The notes under the pieces are model-generated. The model was not told where the DNA came from. It worked only from the letters and a program-made list of their open reading frames with translations, and ran no database searches. From UTCFX2 sp002050125 (lineage in GTDB: Bacteria > Chloroflexota > Anaerolineae > Anaerolineales > UBA4823), in the NCBI GenBank assembly GCA_027494035.1, contig JAOSJQ010000001.1:806001-870000 (forward strand): a stretch of DNA of 64,000 bases. Reading direction: 5' to 3'. The position numbers and the translations under genes were made by a program. Shown in pieces: positions 46,325 to 54,690 of the stretch. Every line of letters begins with the position of its first letter. Within the stretch, counting starts at the first letter, position 1.

Positions 46325-47305
46325 ATCTCGTCACTATCAAGAGCAAATTGAACCACCACAGCCAATGGATGAATCCTGGTGGGAAGCCGTTTTGGCGCAA
46401 GAGGATGAACAAATCGAATCAAACCTGGGGCGTTCCGCCCGCGCGTCAGCCGCAGTCTCGCATTGGGATGAGCTAAGGCACGATCAACTCGGTGAAGATG
46501 AATACCTGAACTGGGAACAAGCATTCGAGCTGTATGAACAGGATCAGGTCATCCGCCTGGCTGTCTCCGGCTGTAATCGGGGGGGCTGCTGGTCAGCGGA
46601 GAGCATTTGCACGGCTTTGTTCCGCTCTCGCACCTGGTCGAATACCCATGCCAGAGCGAAGACCCGGAAAGCTGGCTTGCCACCTATCTCGATCGCATGC
46701 TCGACTTAAAAGTGATCGAATGCGACCGCGAACGTGGGCGCGTCGTCTTCTCCGAACGAGCCGCCCAATCCCACCCTGGCAGCCGAAATACCCTGCTTAC
46801 CAACCTTACTCCGGGTAATTGCGCCAAGGGGATCGTAACTAACATCACAGATTTCGGGGTGTTTGTTGATTTGGGGGGCGTCGAAGGGCTGGTGCACGTT
46901 TCCGAGATTTCCTGGGGACGGGTGCAGCACCCTTCGGGAGTGGTCTCGCTGGGGCAGGAAGTGGTCGTGTATGTGATCTCCGTCGATCCAAAACGGGCGC
47001 GCGTCGCCCTCAGCCTCAAGCGCCTGCACAAGAACCCCTGGGAGACTGCTGAAATCCGCTACGTTCCGGGTCAGATCGCCGACGCGGTGATCACCAGCAT
47101 CGTCCCTTTCGGGGCGTTCGCCCGGCTTGAAGAGGGTTTGGATGGTTTGATCCACGTATCCGAGATCGCCTCTGGCGACGACCCGGACGCGCTCGCCGGG
47201 TTGTTCGAAGGTCAACCGGTGCGCGTGCGGATTTTACACGTCGATGCGCCAAAACAGCGCCTGGGGCTCAGCCTGAAGTTGAACGACGAGCTTGTCTTGA
47301 GCTGA
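46314..47305 (+). CDS. rpsA: S1-domain RNA-binding protein (ribosomal protein S1-like); frameshift at about 46579-46585
   Basis: An S1-type RNA-binding protein of about 330 residues after repair. Three S1 repeats can be seen. The first is broken by the frameshift (LAVSGCNRGG then LLVSGEHLHGFVPLSHL). The second is KGIVTNITDFGVFVDLGGVEGLVHVSEISW, and the third AVITSIVPFGAFARLEEGLDGLIHVSEIA. Adding one G to the seven-G run at 46579-46585 joins the frames. The ATG at 46314 follows GGAGGAG with six bases and lies inside the end of the membrane-sensor gene. It may be the organism's ribosomal protein S1, though shorter than the usual four-to-six-repeat form. Confidence 0.82.
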
Positions 47306-47401
47306 TCGTTCGCGTGCAGTCAGCTTACCTGTTAGTCGCGCGCGGGGAACATATCAGATGGGCTTTGTTCGGGTTAGCACATTCTACTGTTTACTTCCAT
47401 C

Positions 47402-48028
47402 ATGAAGGACCTGTGGAAGATCCTTTTCAGTGTTTTTGCCACGCTGTTGGGGGTCGGACTTATTTTGCTAGTCAGCGCGCCGCCGCGCGGTCATTCGATC
47501 CAATTGGAACCGCTTCCATCGCCTGCCCCGCTCATCATCCACGTCACAGGCGCTGTCGAATATCCAGGAGTCTATCAACTGCCGCCCGGCAGCCGGATAC
47601 AGGACGCGGTCCTGGCAGCCGGCGGCTTTGCAGCCCTGGCTGATGAGGGGGCGCTCAACCTGGCAGCCAGGCTGGAGGACGGCGGTCAGATCGACATCCC
47701 AGCCCTCACGCCCACGCCTAACTTCGTTCAAATTACCGAACCCGGTCCGCCTACAGCCACTGCGCCGCCAGCCGCGACCGAAACGCCGACTCCCAGACCC
47801 GTTTTCCCGATCGATATCAACACCGCCTCTCAGCTTGAGTTAGAGCTTCTCCCGCAGATTGGTCCCGTGCGCGCCGCGCGCATCGTCGCTTACCGCCAAT
47901 CGCACGGCTTCTTCCACAGCATCGAGGATGTTCGTAAAGTGTACGACATCAATCCCGAGGTCTTCGCCGCGATCCGCGATCTGATCACCGCCTCTGAACC
48001 GCCTGCAGCCACCCCCACCCCCACATGA
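47402..48028 (+). CDS. comEA: ComEA-like DNA-binding protein (SLBB + helix-hairpin-helix)
   Basis: A 208-residue protein. An N-terminal hydrophobic anchor (residues 7-27) is followed by an SLBB domain (IHVTGAVEYPGVYQLPPGSRIQDAVLAAGGF), a Pro/Thr linker and a helix-hairpin-helix domain (DINTASQLELELLPQIGPVRAARIVAYR...FHSIEDVRKVY). This is the ComEA arrangement, which binds double-stranded DNA outside the membrane for uptake. No comEC or pilus genes are nearby. The start is ATG at 47402. Confidence 0.88.
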   Translation: MKDLWKILFSVFATLLGVGLILLVSAPPRGHSIQLEPLPSPAPLIIHVTGAVEYPGVYQLPPGSRIQDAVLAAGGFAALADEGALNLAARLEDGGQIDIPALTPTPNFVQITEPGPPTATAPPAATETPTPRPVFPIDINTASQLELELLPQIGPVRAARIVAYRQSHGFFHSIEDVRKVYDINPEVFAAIRDLITASEPPAATPTPT

Positions 48029-48062
48029 TCCAGCCCGCTCTGCTGGGCGTTAACTAAGAAAA

Positions 48063-48100
48063 TCCCCGCCGCGCAGCCTTCTGAGGCTGATCGGCGGGGA
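48063..48100. terminator. Bidirectional terminator between comEA-like and methyltransferase genes
   Basis: TCCCCGCCG (48063-48071) pairs with CGGCGGGGA (48092-48100), and CAGCCT/AGGCTG pair inside it. On the minus strand the stem is followed by TTTTC, giving a usable intrinsic terminator for the methyltransferase transcript. It also lies behind comEA. Confidence 0.7.
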
Positions 48101-48130
48101 ACATTCCTTAGTCTGCGTGAACAATCCGCG

Positions 48131-48988
48131 TCAGGCGGCCGCCTGCGCGCGCTTGCGAAAAGCTTTGATCCAGCGCGCCGCATACTCATCATGCCCGGTC
48201 AACAAATCGCACGCCAGAATGGTCGTCTGAATTTCCGGCACCGTGGGGTCTGTAATGGCAGTCGTCAATCCGCTTCCGATCGCTAATGCCAGATAAGCGA
48301 TATTGAGTATCTTGCGATCCGGCAAGCCAAACGAGACATTGCTGGCGCCCAGCGACAAATTAACGCCCAATTCCTGGCGTACGAGCTTCATCGAATCCAG
48401 CGTAATTCGTCCCGCGTGGTGGTCTGCGCCAACCGTGAGCGCCAGACAGTCGATGATTACATCTTCCGGCGGAACGCCAAAGTCCGCCGCCCGGTTAACC
48501 AGCTTGCGTGCGACCTTCAGCCGGGTTTCCGGCGTAGCGGGGATGCCGCTCTCATCCTGGATCACGCCGATGACCGCCGCGTTGAATTGCTTGGCGAGCG
48601 GGAGAACCCGAACCATCATCTCCTCTTCGGCGGTTGTGGAGTTTATCAGCGCCTTACCGGGATAAATCTCCAGCGCGGCCTTCAAAGCATCCGGGTTCGC
48701 CATGTCGAAGCACAGCGGCACATCCACTATTCCCATCACCGCCTGCACCGCGCCGCGCATCAGGGCTGGCTCATCCGCGCCCGGAATGCCCACGTTCACG
48801 TCCAGCACGTGCGCGCCAGCCTCAACCTGTTTAAGCGCGTCCTGCTGAGCTACGGAGAAATCTCCCTGCGCCATGGTCTCAGCCAGTTTTTTGCGGCGGG
48901 TCGGGTTGATCCGTTCGCCAATGACCACGAACGGCGCCTCCGGGCTAATCACAACGGTGTTATCTTTGAAAGACAGCTTAGTTTCCAT
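48131..48988 (-). CDS. Methyltetrahydrofolate:corrinoid methyltransferase (MtgA/AcsE-like)
   Basis: A 285-residue pterin-binding enzyme of the dihydropteroate synthase/MeTr class. VVIGERINPTRRKKLAETM near residues 21-39 and HVLDVNVGIPGADEPALM near 60-77 hold the pterin-binding residues; VIQDESGIP, DCLALTVGADHHAG and SLGASNVSFGLPDR follow. It has no dihydropteroate-synthase-type sulfa site. Known relatives pass methyl groups between methyl-THF and a corrinoid protein. The gene lies 14 bases after the corrinoid-protein gene, facing MttB genes across a shared promoter region, so here it probably moves methyl from methyl-Co to THF. Confidence 0.88.
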   Translation of the reverse strand: METKLSFKDNTVVISPEAPFVVIGERINPTRRKKLAETMAQGDFSVAQQDALKQVEAGAHVLDVNVGIPGADEPALMRGAVQAVMGIVDVPLCFDMANPDALKAALEIYPGKALINSTTAEEEMMVRVLPLAKQFNAAVIGVIQDESGIPATPETRLKVARKLVNRAADFGVPPEDVIIDCLALTVGADHHAGRITLDSMKLVRQELGVNLSLGASNVSFGLPDRKILNIAYLALAIGSGLTTAITDPTVPEIQTTILACDLLTGHDEYAARWIKAFRKRAQAAA

Positions 48989-49002
48989 CAGACTTTCACT
49001 CG

Positions 49003-49631
49003 CTATGCTACGAGTTGCTTGATAATTCGGACCGCGCTCGAAGCATCGGGCGCAAAAGCGTCCGCGCCAACTTGTTTGGCATAGGCGTCCGTAACCGGCG
49101 CACCGCCGATCACGACCTTCACAGTATCCCGTAACCCGGCAGTTTGCAGCGCCTGAATGGTGGTCTGCATGTAGCTCATCGTGGTGGTCAGCAGCGCCGA
49201 CATACCGATTATATTTGCGCCATCCTGCGCCGCTTGCACGAACTTCTGGGAATCCACATCTGAACCAAGATCCTGAACTTCAAAACCCGCGCCTTCGAGC
49301 ATCATCGCGACCAGGTTCTTGCCAATGTCGTGTAAGTCGCCTTTTACCGTGCTTCCATCGCCACTTTCCCGGCAGCTTTCACGCCGCTATCGATCAGGTG
49401 GGGTTTCAGCAGACCCAGCCCAGACTGCATAGCGCGGGCTGCAATCAGCATTTCCGGAACAAAGAAATCGCCCTCTTCGAACCGCTTACCGACCTCTTCC
49501 ATGGCTGCGATCAAAGCCTGATTCAAGATCACATCCGCTGCAACGCCTTCCGCCAATGCCGCCTGAACCCCGGCTTGTACTTCTCCAGCGCTACCATCAA
49601 CTACACTCTGATAAATCTTCTGAAGTTCCAT
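49003..49631 (-). CDS. Corrinoid-binding methyl carrier protein (MtgC/MttC-like); frameshift at about 49355
   Basis: A corrinoid protein of about 209 residues after repair. Residues 1-90 are the helical cap (LQKIYQSVVDGSAGEVQAGVQAALAEGV; FFVPEMLIAARAMQSGL). The B12-binding domain then has GDLHDIGKN with the cobalt-ligand histidine, followed by the GS and GG loops (LLTTTMSYMQTTIQAL; VVIGGAPVTDAYAKQVGADAF). One base must be added near 49355 to read KVAMGSTVKGDLHDIGKN. It accepts methyl from an MttB-type enzyme and gives it to the methyltransferase encoded next to it. Confidence 0.9.
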
Positions 49632-49723
49632 TTTAACCTCGCTTGATGATTGATATTGATCTTCCTAACTTCTTGCGTCTAATTTTATGATTTCCTTTGC
49701 ACCCGATCTGACCGATCGAGAGT

Positions 49724-50419
49724 TTAATCTACATGCCAGGATGGCGCAATTTCGTCCAATACGCGATCCAGGATGGCATCCTCAGAGGTGTCGATATCAT
49801 CCAATAGCGCTGCCTTTGCGGCTGCGACATCCTTGTTCACCAGCGCTTCCACAATTTTCGCGTGGGTGATTTCCTGTGAAAAACCGCCATGTCGCAGCAC
49901 CATAAAGCGCGCCAGGCGGTCATGCAGATGGCCGATCATCTCCGCCAGTTCCAGGTTTCCCGAAGCCAGCCCAATCAGGTAATGAAAACGACGGTTCTCG
50001 TCTGTGTACCGGTCGTAAGATTCGTCGTCATCCCCGGTGTAGCCTGCATGGACGCTGCGCAGTTCGCTAACTTGCTCTGCTGTGATCCGCTGCGCCGCCA
50101 TTTCAACCGCGGAAACCTCCAGGATTTTGCGCAATTGTAACATATCCCGCAGTTTTTTCAATGTAAGCCGAGCCACAAAATAACCCGAACGCGGCTTAAT
50201 CTGCACCAGTTCTTCCTGACCCAGCATCTGCAGCGCGTCGCGCACGGGCGTTACGCTGGTTTGATAGCGCCCAGCCAACTCATCCACGTCCAACCGTTCT
50301 CCTGGCTTGATATGCCCCATGATGATCAAACGGCGCACCTCCCGGAAGATCCGGGTCTTCGATGTGTCGTTCTCCACTTTGTGCGCGGCAGGTTCAGAGG
50401 GATGGTCAATCAAATTCAT
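49724..50419 (-). CDS. GntR/FCD family transcriptional regulator
   Basis: A 231-residue regulator. The winged helix-turn-helix is at residues 20-85 (IFREVRRLIIMGHIKPGERLDVDELAGRYQTSVTPVRDALQMLGQEELVQ). The FCD ligand domain follows with metal-binding residues in the DENRRFHYLIGLASGN segment. FCD members usually sense an organic acid or amine-derived acid and repress. It is divergently placed from MttB1, and the intergenic region holds a strong promoter with overlapping inverted repeats. It is therefore the likely regulator of the methyltransfer island. The effector is unknown, but the substrate or product of the pathway is the natural guess. Confidence 0.92.
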   Translation of the reverse strand: MNLIDHPSEPAAHKVENDTSKTRIFREVRRLIIMGHIKPGERLDVDELAGRYQTSVTPVRDALQMLGQEELVQIKPRSGYFVARLTLKKLRDMLQLRKILEVSAVEMAAQRITAEQVSELRSVHAGYTGDDDESYDRYTDENRRFHYLIGLASGNLELAEMIGHLHDRLARFMVLRHGGFSQEITHAKIVEALVNKDVAAAKAALLDDIDTSEDAILDRVLDEIAPSWHVD

Positions 50420-50464
50420 AGTGTGTAAGCGTTATCGTACCATAAGGGATGCAGAATATCAAGC

Positions 50465-50533
50465 GCTAATATTTCTGAATTGTCTTACACTTGACATCTG
50501 ATATATTAGATGCTAATATAAAATGTATCAGAT
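50465..50533. promoter_or_regulatory. Operator candidates in the GntR-MttB1 divergent region
   Basis: ATCTGATA (50496-50503) and its inverse TATCAGAT (50526-50533) lie 30 bases apart start to start, about three helix turns, and the first half overlaps the -35 box of the MttB1 promoter. GCTAATAT is also repeated directly at 50465-50472 and 50512-50519. The layout suits repression by the divergent GntR protein. Confidence 0.55.
50491..50519 (+). promoter_or_regulatory. Near-consensus sigma-70 promoter for MttB1
   Basis: TTGACA (50491-50496), 17 bases, TAATAT (50514-50519) match the vegetative sigma consensus almost perfectly (-35 six of six, -10 five of six). Transcription would start about 50526, 57 bases before the MttB1 ATG. 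It is the strongest promoter seen in the window, and its control by the overlapping repeats is likely. Confidence 0.78.
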
Positions 50534-50582
50534 ACGGCAGAACCAACTTTTATAATAATGAACTACCCCGCGAGGCAACCCG

Positions 50583-52025
50583 ATGATTGAAACCCATGGT
50601 AAAGAAATGACAAGCGCCCATTATGCACGCATGGGTCAGACAGAGTGTGAAAAAATCCATCTGGCGACCCTGGAGATCCTGGAGCGCGTTGGCGTGGATG
50701 TCCATGATGAAAACGCGCGCAACTTGCTGGTGCGCGGCGGCGCTAAAGTCGATAGCATCCGCGTCCGCATCCCCGAGTTCATGGTAACCAGGGCGCTTTT
50801 AACCGCCCCAAAGCAATTGACGCTATACGACCAAACCGGGAAAGTCGCCATCCGCGCCGGCGGCTATCGTTCTTATTACGGCGGTGGTTCAGATTGTTTG
50901 AACATCCTGGATCACCGCACCGGTCAGCGGCGCAAACCCACGCTGAATGACGTGCGCGACGCCGCCCGACTGATGGATGCCCTGCCGGAGATCGATTTCT
51001 GCATGTCGGCTTTCTTGCCCGCGGATGTCGACCCTCGCATCTACGACCGCTATCAAATGGAGGTCATGCTCAACAACACCACCAAACCGATTGTCTTTGT
51101 TACCCCAGACTTCGAAGGTTGTGTGGCAGCGGTCGAAATGTGCGAGATCGTCGCTGGCGGCGCCGAGGCTTTTCAGCACCGCCCTTTTGCAACCTGTTAT
51201 ATCAACGTGACCTCCGGTCTGACCGCCAACGCCGAAGCCCTTCAAAAATGCATGTACCTGGCTGAAAAGGGGCTGCCCCAGTTGTACATCCCGCTCAACG
51301 CTGGCGGGGTTAACTCGCCCGTAACGACCGCGGGCTGCATGGCATCCATGAACGCCGGGATCCTGCTCGGGGTCGTGCTTTCTCAACTGGTCCAGGAAGG
51401 CGCCGCGGTCGCGGTCCCGGGCTGGAACGGCGGTCCTCACAACCTACAGACCATGGTCGGCAACTACGTCCTGGCAGACGAGCAGGGCGTGCCAACGTCT
51501 ATGGGCAGATACTACGACCTGCCGGTCTTTGGTCTGGGCGGTTCGACCGATTCGAAAATCCTCGATCAGCAATGCGGTTTTGAAGTCACGCTGAGCTTGA
51601 TGACTTCCTTGCTTCACGGCGCCAACATCGTCCACGATGCGGGTTTCATGGACGCCGGCTTGCAAGGCTCCTTACAACTGATCGCGCTGGTCAACGACTA
51701 TCTCGGATTTCTGCGCGCCGCCACAGCCGGGGTGAAGGTCAACAGCGAAACCCTTGCTCTGGACGTCATCGAAGAAATGGGACCGACGGGGAATTATCTC
51801 GGTCACGAACATACGCTGCGCCACTACAAAGAGCCGTTCTACTCCGCGCTAGCCGATAAAAACCCCTATTCGGTCTGGGAAAAACGCGGCGCGACCTCGA
51901 TGGAAGAGCGCGCCGCCCGGCTGGTCGACCGCTTGCTCTCCGAACACCCTGTCAGATCTCTGCCGGCGGACGTTCAGGCTGGGATCAAGGCGATCGTCCA
52001 ACGCGAACAGGCACGCCTCGATTAG
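50583..52025 (+). CDS. MttB-family methyltransferase without pyrrolysine (copy 1)
   Basis: A 480-residue member of the trimethylamine methyltransferase superfamily. QTECEKIHLATLEILERVGVDVHDENARNLL is the usual entry, DFCMSAFLPADVD and IPLNAGGVNSPVTTAGCMASMNAGILLG are core segments, and ATSMEERAARLVDRLL ends it. The frame has no internal TAG, so it lacks the pyrrolysine of true MttB and belongs with the betaine-type enzymes (such as MtgB, MtpB and MtcB). It would demethylate a quaternary amine and hand the methyl to the corrinoid protein across the promoter. The exact substrate is unknown. Confidence 0.9.
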   Translation: MIETHGKEMTSAHYARMGQTECEKIHLATLEILERVGVDVHDENARNLLVRGGAKVDSIRVRIPEFMVTRALLTAPKQLTLYDQTGKVAIRAGGYRSYYGGGSDCLNILDHRTGQRRKPTLNDVRDAARLMDALPEIDFCMSAFLPADVDPRIYDRYQMEVMLNNTTKPIVFVTPDFEGCVAAVEMCEIVAGGAEAFQHRPFATCYINVTSGLTANAEALQKCMYLAEKGLPQLYIPLNAGGVNSPVTTAGCMASMNAGILLGVVLSQLVQEGAAVAVPGWNGGPHNLQTMVGNYVLADEQGVPTSMGRYYDLPVFGLGGSTDSKILDQQCGFEVTLSLMTSLLHGANIVHDAGFMDAGLQGSLQLIALVNDYLGFLRAATAGVKVNSETLALDVIEEMGPTGNYLGHEHTLRHYKEPFYSALADKNPYSVWEKRGATSMEERAARLVDRLLSEHPVRSLPADVQAGIKAIVQREQARLD

Positions 52026-52115
52026 TGACCCACTTGAGGAAGACTGCCCAGCCAGCCTGACGAATTCATTTTTGCAACCCTGAACACAAACGGCAAACCA
52101 GAAAGGCTAAAGTTG

Positions 52116-53366
52116 ATGCACACCCCAGAAGAAAAACCGTTTTTCATGCGCGATCCCTGGGTGTACGACCCGGAGAAGCAGCCTCAACCGCGCCCCGACG
52201 CCGGGCTGGGTTTCGATACGCGCGCCCTGCATGCCGGGTTCCACCCCCTGAAGAACGTGGAGCAATTCCGCGCCTTTGTCCCGCCCATTGCTCAATCGAT
52301 GACCTATCCGTATGCCTCATTCGATAAATTCCCCGATTACATCTATGGGCGCAGCAAAACCCCCACGACAAGCGTATTGGAGGAGCGTCTGGCTGCGCTC
52401 GAAGGGGGCGAGAGCGCCGTAACTGCCGGTTCCGGCTCGCAGGCTTTGTTCAATCTGATCTTCACCATCGCCCGCCCCGGCGATAACGTGGTCACCTCCC
52501 TGAACACTTTTGGCGAGGGCTACAAACAGGCTGCGACGATCTTTCCCGAACGCTGCCACGTTGAGTTCCGTTTCGTCAAAGACTACACCAATCCGGCTGC
52601 CTGGGATCGCGCCATCGATAGCAAAACCCGCCTGGTCTGGGTCGAGACGCCGAGTAACCCCTGCCTGCAGGTCACCGACATCGCCGCGGTCGCGCAAGTC
52701 GCCCACGCGCGCCGGGTGCCGTTACTGGTCGATAACACCACCGTCACTTCCGCCCTGCAAAAACCGCTGGAACTGGGCGCGGATATCATCCTGCTCTCAC
52801 TCACCAAGTTTCTCTCCGGAAACGCTACCGTGCTTGGCGGGGCAATCGTTGGTCCAGAAGCGCTGGTCGAGGATATTCGCTGGAACACAACCGAATTTGT
52901 CGGCGCCATTTTGCAGCCTTTGGAAGCCTGGCTCATGCTCCAGTACTTGGAAACCCTCTCGCTGCGCATGGAGCGGCACAGTTCAAACGCCCAGAAAGTC
53001 GCCGAGTTCCTGGCTACTCATCCCAAGGTCACGCAGGTCAATTACACCGGTTTGCGGGCGCATCCCCAATTCGACCTGGCGCAGCGCCAGATGAAAGCCA
53101 ACGGCGGGCTGCTCTCCTTCATTGTTCCAGGCGGGATGAAAGGCGCTGAAACCGTGATGGACAACGTTAAACTGATCGTACACGCCGTCACCTTTGGCAC
53201 CAGCCGGACAATTTGTATGCATCCGCGCACCATCACGCACGAGCATATGACCCAAGAAGAGCGCGACGAAGCTGGCATCGCCGACGGGCTGATCCGCCTC
53301 TCGATCGGTCTTGAAGACCCGGCTGATATTATCAGCGATCTTGATCAGGCGCTCGCCAAATTGTGA
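52116..53366 (+). CDS. Cys/Met metabolism PLP enzyme (methionine gamma-lyase / O-acetylhomoserine sulfhydrylase-like)
   Basis: A 416-residue PLP enzyme of the cystathionine gamma-synthase family. FDTRALHAGFHP opens it, YIYGRSKTPTTSVLEERLAALEGG carries the Y-x-R cofactor contacts of the neighbouring subunit, and the PLP lysine is in LLSLTKFLSGNATVLGG near residue 230. Family members include methionine gamma-lyase, cystathionine lyases and sulfhydrylases; the sequence does not decide among them. It is the second gene of the MttB1-led run, 90 bases after MttB1, so its substrate may be connected to the methylated compound. The ATG at 52116 follows a TTG that the longest frame would use. Confidence 0.85.
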   Translation: MHTPEEKPFFMRDPWVYDPEKQPQPRPDAGLGFDTRALHAGFHPLKNVEQFRAFVPPIAQSMTYPYASFDKFPDYIYGRSKTPTTSVLEERLAALEGGESAVTAGSGSQALFNLIFTIARPGDNVVTSLNTFGEGYKQAATIFPERCHVEFRFVKDYTNPAAWDRAIDSKTRLVWVETPSNPCLQVTDIAAVAQVAHARRVPLLVDNTTVTSALQKPLELGADIILLSLTKFLSGNATVLGGAIVGPEALVEDIRWNTTEFVGAILQPLEAWLMLQYLETLSLRMERHSSNAQKVAEFLATHPKVTQVNYTGLRAHPQFDLAQRQMKANGGLLSFIVPGGMKGAETVMDNVKLIVHAVTFGTSRTICMHPRTITHEHMTQEERDEAGIADGLIRLSIGLEDPADIISDLDQALAKL

Positions 53367-53497
53367 TCCACGCTTTCACTCTTGTTTCGGACAGCAGTTC
53401 ATCTTATATCTGCCCGAAATGCATTGGTTTTCTATCTTTTTAGATCAAATCAAGCTAAAATATCTCCAAATTAGAATCTTGCTATCTGGAGGAACCG

Positions 53498-54663
53498 ATG
53501 TCCGATTTTTCTGATCGAGTTATGAACCTTGCCTCAGAAGGCGCCTATCAAATGATGGCGCGCGCCCAGGCTCTCGAAGCCACCGGGAAAGAGATCATCC
53601 ACCTGGAAATTGGTCAGCCGGATTTCCCGACCTACAAAAACATCGCCGAAGCGGGGATGGGCGCGATTGAAGAAGGCTATACCCGCTACACCCCATCGGC
53701 GGGCATACCCGCGCTGCGCAAAGCGATTGCCGAAGACGCCGGAAATCGGCGGGGCATCAATTTCGACGCTGCTCAGGTGGTGGTCGGTCCCGGCGCCAAA
53801 ACGGCGCTCTTCTTCCCCACGCTGGCGCTCGTCCGCCCGGGAGACGAAGTCATCTACCCCGACCCGGGCTTTCCCACGTACAGAGCCATGATCGAGGTCG
53901 CGGGCGGCGTGCCGGTTCCGGTCGCGCTGCGCGAGGAACAGGACTTTTCCTTCGACCTGGATGCCTTTGACCGGCTGTTGAGCCCCAAGACCCGCCTGAT
54001 TGTTCTGAATACGCCCAGCAACCCCACGGGCGGGGTGATGCCGCTGGCAGCCCTCGAACACATCGCCGAAGCAGCCCGCGAACGTGACATCTGGGTGCTC
54101 TCCGATGAAATCTATGCCCGCCTGGTCTACGATGCGCCAGTCCCCAGCATCGCCGCCCTGCCCGGAATGCTGGAGCGCACCATCATCTGCGACGGTTTCT
54201 CTAAAACCTACGCGATGACCGGCTGGCGGCTCGGTTATGGGATCATGCCAGCCGCGCTCGCGGGGCGCGTCGAGTTACTGCTCAACCATTCGGTTGGCTG
54301 CACCGCCTCCTTCACCCAGATCGCCGGCTTGGAAGCCATCCAGGGCCCGCAGGATCAGGTGGATGTGGTGGTAGCGGAATTCAATCGTCGCCGCCTGGCG
54401 CTGGTTGCGGCGCTGAACGAACTGCCCGGCGTGACTGCCGCATGCCGCAGGGCACGTTTTACGTCTTCCCCAACGTCACCGCGCTCGGAAAATCATCCGA
54501 TTGGTTGGCGGATTATATATTGAACGAGGCAGGCGTGGCGCTGCTCCCTGGCACCGCCTTTGGCGAAAACGGCGAAGGCTATCTGCGGCTGTGTTTCGCC
54601 AATTCACTCGAAAACCTGCAAATCGCAGTAGAGCGCATTGGACGCGCGCTTGCCAGGCTGTAG
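53498..54663 (+). CDS. Class I/II PLP aminotransferase; frameshift at about 54435
   Basis: An AspC-type aminotransferase of about 388 residues after repair. SEGAYQMMARAQALEATGKEIIHLEIGQPDFPTYKNI is the usual N-terminus. NTPSNPTGGVMP gives the PLP-ring residues and the PLP lysine is in CDGFSKTYAMTGWRLGYG near residue 234. The frame is lost at GVTAACRR. One added base at about 54435 gives GVTCRMPQGTFYVFPNV and continues into GVALLPGTAFGENGEGYLRLCFANS, the normal end. It follows the Cys/Met PLP gene and precedes MttB2, so it may deaminate a product of the pathway. GGAGGA precedes the ATG. Confidence 0.88.
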
Positions 54664-54690
54664 GTTCGGTTTCTCTCAGGAGCATTTCTA

